Of a DNA stretch of 34,301 nucleotides, positions 14,274-22,729 are shown piece after piece. Position 1 is the stretch's first letter; each line of letters begins with the position of its first letter. Below the pieces are notes generated by a model. The model ran no database searches. It saw only the letters and a list, made by a program, of their open reading frames with translations, and was not told the origin of the DNA. The stretch covers positions 1 through 34,301 of the forward strand of contig SVDS01000043.1 of assembly GCA_015057715.1 (NCBI GenBank), in the 5' to 3' direction. This DNA is from Paenibacillaceae bacterium (GTDB lineage Bacteria; Bacillota; Clostridia; Lachnospirales; Lachnospiraceae). The translations under genes were made by a program, and so were the position numbers.

Positions 14274-15119
14274 TTACCATGTGATAATTTCGTCAAGAAG
14301 CTGTTGCTGCTCCTGGCTGGAATGGGTGAGGTATATTCTTGTGGTTTCTATACTATCGTGCCCCATTAAGTCAGCCAGAAGAGAAATGTCATTAAACCTG
14401 GATAAAAAGTTTTTAGCGAACCGATGACGGAATGAATGAGGGTAAACGGTATCCGGATTTATTCCATAACGCTTTGATAGGTATTTTAGCTGGGCGTTGA
14501 TTCCGCGAGGTGTGATTAAGCGTCCTTTTTTATTTAAAAACAGAAAACCACTGTGAATACCTTTTTCATTGCACCAGTCCAGCGCTTCCGTACACAGAGA
14601 ATCCGGAAAATAAATGCGGCGTATCTTCCCGCCTTTGGAGTAAAGGTCTAAATATCCCAGGTTTATATGCTCTACCTTAATCTGAATTAGTTCACTGACC
14701 CGGGCACCGGTTGCGGCCAGAAATCGGACGACAAAGTACCAGAAATACTTTTTTTCTTCTTTCAATTTACTTTTTAGAAGTTCATAATCCTCCACTGAGA
14801 TGGTGGTATCCAGGAAAGTTTTTTGCTGGACTTTGACAGATGGAAGCTGAAAAGAAGATAACGGGTAAAATTCTTCTTCATTTGTTTCCGTCAAAAAGCG
14901 GGAATAATGATTCATTGCATAAATCCGCTGATTAATGGTTGACGGGCGATAGCTGGAAATTAAGAAGTTTTTATACTGCTGAAGATACTCCGGCGTTATT
15001 TCGTGATATAAATTGAAAAAAAGGCGGACACTGCCAGTATATGCCATAATTGAATTATTTGACAAATTTTTTTTCTTCAAATATTTTATATATTTATTTA
15101 GCATTTCTTCATCTAACAT
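14274..15119 (-). CDS. Tyrosine recombinase (XerC/D-like phage-integrase family), second of a tandem pair
   Basis: A 281-residue site-specific recombinase. The N-terminal SAM-like core-binding domain spans about residues 1-95 and the catalytic domain about 105-281. The catalytic set is complete: Arg140 (ATGARVSEL), Lys165 (SKGGKIRR), His228 and Arg231 (HSFRHRF), His254 (LMGHDS) and nucleophile Tyr263 (TTRIYL). It starts six bases after the stop of its paralogue, with no clear Shine-Dalgarno, which suggests translational coupling. More than half of the residues in the catalytic domains of the two proteins match. It lacks the long N-terminal DNA-arm domain of phage integrases and has no excisionase next to it. 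It is probably a chromosomal inversion or resolution enzyme rather than a prophage integrase. Confidence 0.92.
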   Translation of the reverse strand: MLDEEMLNKYIKYLKKKNLSNNSIMAYTGSVRLFFNLYHEITPEYLQQYKNFLISSYRPSTINQRIYAMNHYSRFLTETNEEEFYPLSSFQLPSVKVQQKTFLDTTISVEDYELLKSKLKEEKKYFWYFVVRFLAATGARVSELIQIKVEHINLGYLDLYSKGGKIRRIYFPDSLCTEALDWCNEKGIHSGFLFLNKKGRLITPRGINAQLKYLSKRYGINPDTVYPHSFRHRFAKNFLSRFNDISLLADLMGHDSIETTRIYLTHSSQEQQQLLDEIITW

Positions 15120-15125
15120 AATATT

Positions 15126-15989
15126 CTACCAATTCACAATTTGATTTACAATCTGCTTTTGTTCTGTGCTGCTCCGATGTAGGTAAATTCTTGTTGTTTC
15201 AATACTTTCGTGCCCTAAAATATCAGAAAGCATGGATATATCACCACATTTTTCAATGAAGTTCTTGGCAAAACGGTGACGGAAAGAATGTGGATAGACA
15301 ACCTTGGGATCCAAATCGTAAAGGGTAGTAAATTTTTTTAGCTGACCCCGAATCCCGGCAGGAGTAATTGGCTCTCCATAGCGATTTAAAAATATGTATC
15401 CATTGACCCGGTCAATTTGACGAAGCCATATCAGGGCATCAATACGAAGGCTCTTAGGAATATAAATTCTTCTTATTTTATTGTCTTTGGAATAGATGTC
15501 CATGTATCCACGTGCTACATGTTCCGCCTTGATCTGAACCAGTTCGCTGACTCTGACCCCTGTAGCTGCCATAAAACGGATAACGTAATAATACAGCATG
15601 TTTCCGGAACGAATCAGGCATTTTTTTAAATATTCATAGTCTGCCTGGCTGATCACATTTTCCAGAAACGTTTTCTGCTGTACGCGCACCATCAATACTT
15701 TGGAAGAGGACAGTTTTAAAAATTCTGTATAGCAATTAAGTGCTCTTATTCTTAAATTCACTGTTTGAGGTTTGTAATGCTCCATAAGAAAGCATTTATA
15801 GAGCAATAAATTATCGTGGTTGATCACATGATAATATTGTATAAATTGTTTTGCTGCAAATATGTATACATGAATTGTATTTTCTGACATATTATTAAAT
15901 TCCAAATAGTTTCGAAAACCATCAATACTATTTTCTTCGGCGCTTTTTTCTTCTACCTTTGCTTTCGTGCTTGTCTTCTCTTTTGTCAT
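15126..15989 (-). CDS. Tyrosine recombinase (XerC/D-like phage-integrase family), first of a tandem pair
   Basis: A 287-residue recombinase. I start it at 15989 (MTKEKTST...) because AAGGAGAG lies about ten bases upstream on the complement. The longer frame to 16052 has no ribosome site and covers the promoter. It carries a lysine-rich N-terminal tail, a core-binding domain, and a catalytic domain with all residues visible: ATGVRVSEL, SKDNKIRR, HSFRHRF, LGHES and TTRIYL. It is a paralogue of the next gene. It opens a minus-strand operon (recombinase, recombinase, ATPase) with its own promoter at 16037-16065, and faces away from a repeat-rich surface protein gene 231 bases distant. Paired recombinases beside surface-protein genes are known from phase-variable loci in gut bacteria, so that role is possible here but no inversion site was found. 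Confidence 0.92.
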   Translation of the reverse strand: MTKEKTSTKAKVEEKSAEENSIDGFRNYLEFNNMSENTIHVYIFAAKQFIQYYHVINHDNLLLYKCFLMEHYKPQTVNLRIRALNCYTEFLKLSSSKVLMVRVQQKTFLENVISQADYEYLKKCLIRSGNMLYYYVIRFMAATGVRVSELVQIKAEHVARGYMDIYSKDNKIRRIYIPKSLRIDALIWLRQIDRVNGYIFLNRYGEPITPAGIRGQLKKFTTLYDLDPKVVYPHSFRHRFAKNFIEKCGDISMLSDILGHESIETTRIYLHRSSTEQKQIVNQIVNW

Positions 15990-16220
15990 GTCTTTTTCTC
16001 TCCTTATATGTTGGTGAAAAAACAGTCTACCCCACAAGTATATTAATAACATATTAAAAAATCAAGAAAAAATCGAAAAAATAGCAAAAAAAATACATTT
16101 ATGAGCTCTTAAAAGGCAATTGCTTTCGATAATTTCCAATATTAGAAGTATAATTACCTCGTAATGCAATTAGGAATTTCAGAAAATATTTCAAGAAGAA
16201 AAAAGGAGAGTGCATTAATT
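15990..16220. promoter_or_regulatory. AT-rich divergent region between the recombinase operon and the surface-protein gene
   Basis: These 231 bases hold the minus-strand promoter of the recombinases, a weak plus-strand promoter (TATAAT at 16149-16154 without a good -35) and AAAGGAG (16202-16208) for the surface protein. A short palindrome, ATTAC-CTC-GTAAT (16153-16165), lies just past the plus-strand -10 and could be an operator. I see no long inverted repeat that would mark an invertible promoter. Confidence 0.5.
16037..16065 (-). promoter_or_regulatory. Sigma-A promoter of the recombinase-ATPase operon
   Basis: On the complement, TTGATT (16060-16065) and TATACT (16037-16042) are separated by 17 bases, and the recombinase start lies about 48 bases downstream. 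Confidence 0.7.
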
Positions 16221-17933
16221 ATGAGAAAGCAGACAAAATTAGTTGCTGTATTATCCACAGCAGCACTGCTGGCAATAGGCGCTTCTATGACCTCTTTCGC
16301 AGCAACTGGCTGGCAGGAAGAAAATGGTACATGGGTGTACTATGATAAGAGCGGAGAGTTAGAAACAGAGAAGTGGGCAAAATCAGGAGATAACTGGTTT
16401 TACTTAAACGAAGATGGCGAAATGGCTACCGATATTATTGTTGAAGACAATGATAATTACTACTATGTAGATGAGAATGGTTCCATGGTAACCAACAAGT
16501 GGGTTTCAGTAGAGAACGAAGACTATGATGGTGATGATGATGAAGAACCAATGAATTACTGGTACTATTTCGGAACCAACGGTAAAGCTTATAAGAGTTC
16601 TGCAAATGGTAACAGTGCTGCCTTTAAGTCCATCAACGGAAAGAAGTATACATTTGATGATGAAGGCAAGATGCTTTTTGGCTGGATTGATGACAACGGC
16701 GAAAGAGTAACCGGTGATGATGACTGGCGTGAGGGTGTTTATTACTGTGGCGATGAGAATGATGGTGCCCAGAGAGATGGTCAGTGGGAGAGTCTGGAAA
16801 TTACAGATAATAACTATGACGATATTGATACCGGTGTGTCCAGCAATAACTTATTTGATGATGAGGAGCAGACACGTTGGTTCTACTTCAAAACCAATGG
16901 TAAAAAGATGACAGATGAAAAAGGCAAGACCATCAATGGCAAGAAGTACAGCTTTGATTCAGATGGCCGTATGAATGCTGAATGGGTTAATTTTGTAGCC
17001 ACACCTACAACATCTACTACACCTACTACAGCTTCAACCAGCCAGGGAAATAAAGATTACACTCATGAATATAGATATTATGGAAGCCCTGAAGATGGTG
17101 CAAGAATAACCAAAGGCTGGTTCCAGGTTGTTCCTGATTCCTATTTAAGTCTTGATGATTATAATGATGATGAGTCTAACTGGTACTATTCTGATAAGGA
17201 TGGCAGACTTGTTGCAGGTGAGGTTAAGACCATTAATGGTAAAAAATATGCATTTGATTCCTATGGTGTAATGAAGTCTGGTTTAGTTGCTATCAAATTT
17301 GAAGGCAATAGCACGACAGAAATTGCAGATGTAGCAGGTGATGATGACTTATCTGGATACTTCTTTGATACAGAAGATGCATTTAAGTCCAATGTATCAG
17401 CACTTTATACTGAAGCACAGTATAAGTTATACTACTTTGGCGGTGATGATGACGGCGCTATGAAGACCGGAAAGCAGAATGTTACCATTGATGGAGATAC
17501 TTTCTCCTTCTTATTTAATAAGTCCGGCAGCTCAAAAGGTCAGGGTAAATTTGGCGTAGATGATGATAAATATTATCTGGGTGGTATGTTATTAAAGGCT
17601 GATAAGGATGATAAATATTCTGTAGTTAAAACTGTAAAATCTGCTGATGGTTATGTAGAAATCAAATTGTTAACAACAGAAGAGTTCTTAGATGATATGG
17701 ATGTGTCTTCTTCCGTTGCTGCGAAGGATGCAGATGATTATGATGAATACTATGACGTAAAAGCGAAAGCTAAAGACGGTCAGACGGATGAACACGGCAA
17801 TGCGATCGAATATAGATTGGTTAACACAGCTGGAACTGTTCAGAAGGGCAAGAGCAAGGCAAAAGATGGAGATGACCGTTGCTATAAAGTTAACAGTAGC
17901 AAGGAAATTGAAGCAGTATTTGTAGAAGACTAA
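16221..17933 (+). CDS. Secreted cell-wall-binding repeat protein, very acidic
   Basis: A 570-residue exported surface protein. I start at ATG 16221, which gives a textbook signal peptide (MRKQTKLVAVLSTAALL...SFA, cut near residue 27). An upstream in-frame ATG at 16164 would bury it. AAAGGAG (16202-16208) is somewhat distant at 12 bases. The mature protein opens with choline-binding-type repeats (GWQEENGTWVYYDKSGEL, WAKSGDNWFYLNEDGEM). The element TINGKKYxFDxxGxM then recurs at residues 138, 238 and 338 in exact 100-residue steps, with a degenerate fourth copy near 423 (IDGDTFSF). A Thr/Ser linker (TPTTSTTPTTASTSQG) spans about 261-276. Asp and Asn runs make it strongly acidic. No catalytic domain is recognisable and the C-terminal 130 residues are unassigned. 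It probably coats the wall by binding teichoic acid or glycan. It stands alone between two terminators. Confidence 0.88.
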   Translation: MRKQTKLVAVLSTAALLAIGASMTSFAATGWQEENGTWVYYDKSGELETEKWAKSGDNWFYLNEDGEMATDIIVEDNDNYYYVDENGSMVTNKWVSVENEDYDGDDDEEPMNYWYYFGTNGKAYKSSANGNSAAFKSINGKKYTFDDEGKMLFGWIDDNGERVTGDDDWREGVYYCGDENDGAQRDGQWESLEITDNNYDDIDTGVSSNNLFDDEEQTRWFYFKTNGKKMTDEKGKTINGKKYSFDSDGRMNAEWVNFVATPTTSTTPTTASTSQGNKDYTHEYRYYGSPEDGARITKGWFQVVPDSYLSLDDYNDDESNWYYSDKDGRLVAGEVKTINGKKYAFDSYGVMKSGLVAIKFEGNSTTEIADVAGDDDLSGYFFDTEDAFKSNVSALYTEAQYKLYYFGGDDDGAMKTGKQNVTIDGDTFSFLFNKSGSSKGQGKFGVDDDKYYLGGMLLKADKDDKYSVVKTVKSADGYVEIKLLTTEEFLDDMDVSSSVAAKDADDYDEYYDVKAKAKDGQTDEHGNAIEYRLVNTAGTVQKGKSKAKDGDDRCYKVNSSKEIEAVFVED

Positions 17934-18121
17934 TTCTATTCAAATTAAATACTTTTAATTTATAATCAGGGGTAAACGGTATACCCTGTGCTAAAAAAAT
18001 AATAGCTCCTTTCCAGGCAGACAAGTGAAAAAACAAATCACTTGATGCTTAGAAAGGAGCATTTTCTATATCTGAAATATCAGCTCTATAGTATACATAG
18101 AAATATCTGCTTTATCAGTCG
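17934..18121 (+). terminator. 3' region of the surface-protein gene with a nested two-stem hairpin
   Basis: The main structure is GCTCCTTTC (18005-18013) pairing perfectly with GAAAGGAGC (18052-18060), followed by ATTTTCT. Inside it sits a second perfect stem, CAAGTGA (18022-18028) with TCACTTG (18038-18044). A weaker GC hairpin, CAGGG (17967-17971) with CCCTG (17984-17988), precedes it. The two-stem element is the likely terminator, although its T run is short. Nothing else is visible here. Confidence 0.6.
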
Positions 18122-18165
18122 AAAAAAGAATACCGGAAGCAAAAATAAATTACGTCCCGGCATTC
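18122..18165 (-). terminator. Intrinsic terminator of the small membrane protein gene
   Basis: On the complement, GAATGCCGG (18157-18165) pairs with CCGGTATTC (18128-18136), with one G-U pair, and is followed at once by six T (18122-18127). It lies about 25 bases past the stop codon at 18190. Confidence 0.82.
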
Positions 18166-18189
18166 ATTAAGGAATTTTTTCCCAATATC

Positions 18190-18636
18190 CTATTTTTTCT
18201 TCTTAAACCTGTCCATTAAGCTTTTCTTTTTCGGTGCTGCAGGAACCGCTTTCCCTCTAAGGCTCTTTATTTCGGTTATGTAGATACCGCTAATCACAAC
18301 CTTTGCTTCTGTCTTAACAGGAAGTACATCAAAAACCTTTGCGTCTGCAATTAAAGTCATAACCTTTGGTCCGACCTTTGCTTTTACGATCGGTAGCTTA
18401 GTACGGCGCATGTACTTTGGCGTTTGTTCATACACGATCTTTGGGAGCCCGGCATCCTTTAGCCTCATCTTTTTCTTATCGATCACAAGCATGGAAACGG
18501 TCTGTGCCGCAGCTTCCAGTGCCTGCTGCTGTTCTACCTGACGCTTTTCCAGCTTTCTTCCAAGAAAGTAAAGGACTGCCAGAGCTATCACTACGATGAA
18601 AAGAATCACTAATAATACGTTTAAAAATGTGCTCAC
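18190..18636 (-). CDS. Small membrane-anchored protein of unknown function
   Basis: A 148-residue protein. I start at GTG 18636, which follows GGAGG on the complement at 8-base spacing and gives VSTFLNVLLVILFIVVIALAV. The longer ATG frame to 18717 runs through the promoter. The single membrane helix (about residues 4-25) is followed by a charged segment (RKLEKRQVEQQQALEAAAQ), a folded basic region (IVYEQTPKYMRRTKLPIVKAKVGPKV, then MTLIADAKVFDVLPVKTEAKVVISGIYITEI) and a very basic tail (KKKSLMDRFKKKK). The topology is probably N-out with a cytoplasmic basic domain. The ADAKVFDVLPVKTEAKVVISG stretch reads like a small beta domain. I do not recognise the family. It has its own promoter and terminator and is divergent from rpoB. 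Confidence 0.78.
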   Translation of the reverse strand: MSTFLNVLLVILFIVVIALAVLYFLGRKLEKRQVEQQQALEAAAQTVSMLVIDKKKMRLKDAGLPKIVYEQTPKYMRRTKLPIVKAKVGPKVMTLIADAKVFDVLPVKTEAKVVISGIYITEIKSLRGKAVPAAPKKKSLMDRFKKKK

Positions 18637-18684
18637 CGGGAATACCTCCAATAGTTCATATTGTAAATTGGGCCTATCTGCAAT

Positions 18685-18713
18685 AGTATAACACATTTTT
18701 CTGGGAAATACAA
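18685..18713 (-). promoter_or_regulatory. Sigma-A promoter of the small membrane protein gene
   Basis: On the complement, TTGTAT (18708-18713) and TATACT (18685-18690) are separated by 17 bases, about 49 bases upstream of the GTG start. Finding the promoter here supports the shorter reading frame. Confidence 0.65.
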
Positions 18714-18724
18714 GCAAAAAATGC

Positions 18725-18753
18725 TTGACACCTTGACAGCACTATGATATTAT
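18725..18753 (+). promoter_or_regulatory. Sigma-A promoter of rpoB-rpoC
   Basis: TTGACA (18725-18730), 17 bases, then TATTAT (18748-18753) with an extended TG-A before it. A second TTGACA at 18733-18738 has no correctly spaced partner. The leader to the rpoB start is about 85 bases and holds only a weak 5-bp hairpin. Confidence 0.75.
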
Positions 18754-18844
18754 GGAATGTGCACTATTGTGGCTTTGTGTGCCTTATTGGGACATTTATG
18801 CCCAAAACAGAAATGAATAGAAAGAAAACAGGGGTGAAACGTCA

Positions 18845-21800
18845 ATGGAGAAAAGCAGAATGCGTCCGGTCCCGGCCGGTAAGAGCCTGAGAATGAGTTT
18901 CTCAAGACAAAAAGAAGTGCTTGAGATGCCAAACCTGATTGAGATTCAGAAGAATTCCTATCAGTGGTTCCTTGATGAAGGATTGAAGGAAGTCTTTGAA
19001 GACATCTCTCCAATTGCAGACTTTGCTGGACACTTAAGTCTTGAGTTTGTCGATTTTACATTATGTAAGGATGACATCAAGTACACAATAGAAGAATGCA
19101 AAGAACGAGATGCAACTTACGCAGCTCCTTTAAAGGTTAAAGTAAGACTTTGCAATAAAGATAAAGATGAAATTAATGAACATGAGATCTTCATGGGCGA
19201 TCTTCCGCTTATGACAGATACCGGTTCCTTCGTGATTAACGGTGCCGAACGTGTTATTGTAAGCCAGCTGGTACGTTCCCCAGGTATATATTATGGTATC
19301 GAACACGATAAGGTAGGTAAGGAATTATATGCATGTACGGTGATTCCAAACCGTGGTGCATGGCTGGAGTATGAGACTGACTCCAACGACATTTTCTACG
19401 TACGTGTGGACAGAACCAGAAAGGTTCCAGTTACCGTCCTGATTCGTGCTCTTGGTTATGGTACCAATGCAGAGATTATTGATCTGTTTGGTGAGGAACC
19501 AAAATTACTGGCCAGTTTTGGTAAAGATACTTCTGATAATTACCAGGATGGCTTATTGGAGTTATATAAGAAGATCCGCCCAGGCGAGCCTTTATCTGTT
19601 GATAGTGCTGAAAGTTTGTTAAATAGTATGTTCTTCGACCCGAGACGGTACGATCTGGCCAAAGTCGGACGATATAAATTCAATAAAAAGCTTCACTTTA
19701 AAAACCGCATCACTGGTCATGTTCTGGCTGAGAATGTGGTGGATACCACAACCGGCGAAATCTTAGCTGAGGCTGGAACGACTGTAGACAAGCAGCTTGC
19801 GATTGATATTCAGAATGCAGCTGTTCCGTTCGTGTGGCTGGAAGGTGTGGAACACAAACAGAAAGTTCTTTCTAACTTAATGGTTGACTTGTCAGCCCAT
19901 GTGAAATTTGATCCAAAGGATGCCGGGATTACAGAATTAGTATTCTACCCAGCTCTTGAAAAAATCCTGTCAGAAGTTGGAAGCGATGACGAAGAAGCAT
20001 TAAAGAAAGCTATTCACAGACACGTGAATGAACTGATTCCTAAGCATGTTACAAAAGAAGATATTTTAGCTTCCATCAACTATAACATGCATCTGGAAGA
20101 AGAAGTAGGTAACGCAGATGACATCGATCATCTGGGCAACAGAAGAATCCGTGCGGTAGGAGAACTGCTCCAGAATCAGTACCGGATTGGTCTGTCCAGA
20201 ATGGAACGTGTTGTCCGTGAACGTATGACAACACAGGATATGGATGGCATTACGCCACAGTCTCTGATTAATATCAAGCCGGTTACTGCGGCTGTTAAGG
20301 AATTCTTCGGCAGTTCCCAGCTGTCCCAGTTCATGGATCAGAATAACCCGCTTGCTGAGCTTACCCATAAGAGACGTTTATCTGCCTTGGGACCTGGAGG
20401 TCTTTCCAGAGACCGTGCCGGATTCGAGGTTCGAGACGTTCATTATACTCATTACGGCCGTATGTGCCCGATTGAGACACCAGAAGGTCCTAACATCGGT
20501 CTGATCAACTCCCTTGCTACCTATGCGAGAGTCAATCAGTACGGTTTTGTAGAGGCGCCTTACCGCGTGGTAGATAAAACCAATGTGAACAATCCGATCG
20601 TTACTGATGAGGTTGTTTACTTAACTGCAGATGAAGAAGATAACTTTGTTGTTGCTCAGGCGAATGAGCCTCTTGATGAGGAAGGACACTTCATCCATAA
20701 GAATATTTCCGGACGTTTCCGTGAGGAGACATCCGAATTCCAGAGAAAGAATATAGATTTAATGGACGTTTCTCCGAAGATGGTATTCTCCGTAGCTACA
20801 GCCATGATCCCCTTCCTGGAAAACGATGATGCGAACCGTGCGCTCATGGGATCAAACATGCAGCGTCAGGCCGTTCCATTATTGACAACTGACGCACCTG
20901 TTGTAGGAACCGGTATGGAAGCTAAAGCTGCCGTTGACTCCGGTGTGTGCGTTGTTGCAAGAAACTCTGGTGTGGTAGAGCGTTCTGCCTCCAACGAAAT
21001 CATTATTAAAAGAGATTCCGATGGCGGAAAAGATGTTTACCGTTTAACCAAGTTTAAGAGAAGCAACCAGTCCAACTGCTACAACCAGAAGCCAATCGTA
21101 TTTAAGAATAACCATGTGGCAAAGGGAGACGTTATCGCTGACGGTCCTTCTACACAGAAGGGTGAGATCGCTCTTGGTAAGAATCCTCTGATCGGATTCA
21201 TGACCTGGGAAGGTTATAACTACGAGGATGCGGTTCTCTTAAGTGAGAGGCTGGTACAGGAAGATGTCTATACTTCTGTTCATATTGAGGAATACGAGGC
21301 AGAAGCCCGTGATACCAAGTTAGGACCGGAAGAGATTACCCGTGATGTTCCTGGTGTCGGAGAGGATGCATTAAAGGATCTTGATGAAAGAGGTATTATC
21401 CGTATTGGTGCGGAAGTCCGTGCAGGAGATATCCTTGTTGGTAAGGTAACTCCAAAGGGAGAGACCGAGCTGACAGCAGAAGAGAGACTGTTACGTGCAA
21501 TCTTCGGTGAGAAGGCAAGAGAAGTACGTGATACTTCCTTAAAAGTACCTCACGGTGCTTACGGTATTATCGTTGATGCTAAAGTATTTACCAGAGAAAA
21601 TGGTGACGAGCTTTCACCGGGTGTGAATCAGACTGTCCGTATTTATATCGCACAGAAGAGAAAGATTTCTGTTGGTGATAAGATGGCTGGACGTCATGGT
21701 AACAAGGGTGTTGTTTCCCGTGTACTTCCCGTAGAAGATATGCCATTCCTTCCAAACGGCCGTCCTCTCGATATTGTATTAAACCCACTGGGCGTTCCTT

Positions 21801-22711
21801 CCCGTATGAACATCGGTCAGGTACTTGAGATCCATTTAAGCCTTGCTGCAAGAGCACTTGGATTTAATATATCCACACCGGTATTTGACGGAGCAAACGA
21901 GATTGATATTATGGATACCCTGGACGTAGCCAACGACTATGTAAATATGGAGTGGGAAGACTTCCAGGAAAAATATAAAGATATTTTAAGACCTGATGTA
22001 ATTGAATATCTGGGAGAACATTTAGAGCACAGAGGCTTGTGGAAAGGTGTTCCGCTGAGCAGAGACGGAAAAGTTCGCCTTCGTGACGGACGGACCGGAG
22101 AATACTTTGACAGTGCGGTTACCATTGGACACATGCATTATCTGAAACTGCATCATCTGGTTGATGATAAGATCCATGCCCGTTCTACCGGACCATACTC
22201 CCTGGTTACACAGCAGCCTCTGGGCGGTAAAGCTCAGTTCGGCGGCCAGCGTTTCGGAGAGATGGAGGTTTGGGCTCTGGAGGCTTATGGTGCTTCCTAT
22301 ACACTGCAGGAGATCATGACAGTGAAATCCGATGATGTGGTAGGACGTGTAAAAACCTATGAAGCCATCATTAAGGGAGAGAATATTCCTGAGCCTGGAA
22401 TTCCAGAATCCTTTAAGGTATTGTTAAAGGAACTTCAGTCACTGGCTCTCGATGTAAGAGTGCTGCGTGATGACAATACCGAGGTTCAGATTGCTGAAAG
22501 CACAGATTATGAGGAAACTGATTTAAGATCCATCATTGAAGGCGATAAGCATTACCGCGATGAGGAGTCCTTTAGTGAATTAGGTTATCAGAAACAGGAA
22601 TTCAAGGATGATGAACTGGTAAATGTTGATGAAGAAGAGGATGCGGACGGTGTCGACGATTCTTTTGAGGATTTCGATGACGTAGAATTTGACGATTCAG
22701 ACGAAGAATAA
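18845..22711 (+). CDS. rpoB: DNA-directed RNA polymerase beta subunit
   Basis: A 1288-residue catalytic core subunit. The rifampicin pocket is wild-type in appearance: [20 protein letters not shown] starts at Ser490, and Asp498, His508 and Ser513 match E. coli Asp516, His526 and Ser531. Further landmarks are [16 protein letters not shown], the GNKGVVS/KMAGRHG block near residue 955 and the C-terminal [24 protein letters not shown], all intact. The last 50 residues are an acidic tail ([18 protein letters not shown]). The start ATG follows AGGGGTG (18830-18836). It is followed by rpoC after 18 bases. There is no rplJ/rplL upstream: the gene has its own promoter and a divergent neighbour of unknown function. 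Confidence 0.99.
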   Translation: MEKSRMRPVPAGKSLRMSFSRQKEVLEMPNLIEIQKNSYQWFLDEGLKEVFEDISPIADFAGHLSLEFVDFTLCKDDIKYTIEECKERDATYAAPLKVKVRLCNKDKDEINEHEIFMGDLPLMTDTGSFVINGAERVIVSQLVRSPGIYYGIEHDKVGKELYACTVIPNRGAWLEYETDSNDIFYVRVDRTRKVPVTVLIRALGYGTNAEIIDLFGEEPKLLASFGKDTSDNYQDGLLELYKKIRPGEPLSVDSAESLLNSMFFDPRRYDLAKVGRYKFNKKLHFKNRITGHVLAENVVDTTTGEILAEAGTTVDKQLAIDIQNAAVPFVWLEGVEHKQKVLSNLMVDLSAHVKFDPKDAGITELVFYPALEKILSEVGSDDEEALKKAIHRHVNELIPKHVTKEDILASINYNMHLEEEVGNADDIDHLGNRRIRAVGELLQNQYRIGLSRMERVVRERMTTQDMDGITPQSLINIKPVTAAVKEFFGSSQLSQFMDQNNPLAELTHKRRLSALGPGGLSRDRAGFEVRDVHYTHYGRMCPIETPEGPNIGLINSLATYARVNQYGFVEAPYRVVDKTNVNNPIVTDEVVYLTADEEDNFVVAQANEPLDEEGHFIHKNISGRFREETSEFQRKNIDLMDVSPKMVFSVATAMIPFLENDDANRALMGSNMQRQAVPLLTTDAPVVGTGMEAKAAVDSGVCVVARNSGVVERSASNEIIIKRDSDGGKDVYRLTKFKRSNQSNCYNQKPIVFKNNHVAKGDVIADGPSTQKGEIALGKNPLIGFMTWEGYNYEDAVLLSERLVQEDVYTSVHIEEYEAEARDTKLGPEEITRDVPGVGEDALKDLDERGIIRIGAEVRAGDILVGKVTPKGETELTAEERLLRAIFGEKAREVRDTSLKVPHGAYGIIVDAKVFTRENGDELSPGVNQTVRIYIAQKRKISVGDKMAGRHGNKGVVSRVLPVEDMPFLPNGRPLDIVLNPLGVPSRMNIGQVLEIHLSLAARALGFNISTPVFDGANEIDIMDTLDVANDYVNMEWEDFQEKYKDILRPDVIEYLGEHLEHRGLWKGVPLSRDGKVRLRDGRTGEYFDSAVTIGHMHYLKLHHLVDDKIHARSTGPYSLVTQQPLGGKAQFGGQRFGEMEVWALEAYGASYTLQEIMTVKSDDVVGRVKTYEAIIKGENIPEPGIPESFKVLLKELQSLALDVRVLRDDNTEVQIAESTDYEETDLRSIIEGDKHYRDEESFSELGYQKQEFKDDELVNVDEEEDADGVDDSFEDFDDVEFDDSDEE

Positions 22712-22729
22712 TAGAAGGGAGAACCGCTC

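Noticed and set aside
12980-15989. Recombinases plus ATPase as a prophage or integrative element
   Set aside because: No structural, replication or excision genes, no tRNA, and no flanking direct repeats seen; the pair looks chromosomal.
16164-16220. Longer start for the surface protein at ATG 16164
   Set aside because: It puts 19 residues with arginine-lysine clusters before the signal peptide and ignores the ribosome site at 16202-16208.
14439-17983. 13-base direct repeat GGGTAAACGGTAT (near 14440 and 17971)
   Set aside because: Several such matches are expected by chance in a window of this size, and one copy lies in a conserved recombinase codon run.
16053-18150. Invertible segment flanked by inverted repeats around the surface-protein gene
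   Set aside because: By eye I compared the flanks (about 16020-16220 and 17934-18190) and found no matching inverted repeat longer than about 7 bases, so I do not call an inversion site.
18790-18812. Hairpin TTGGG/CCCAA in the rpoB leader as a riboswitch or L10-type leader
   Set aside because: Only five base pairs with a nine-base loop and no L10-binding features.
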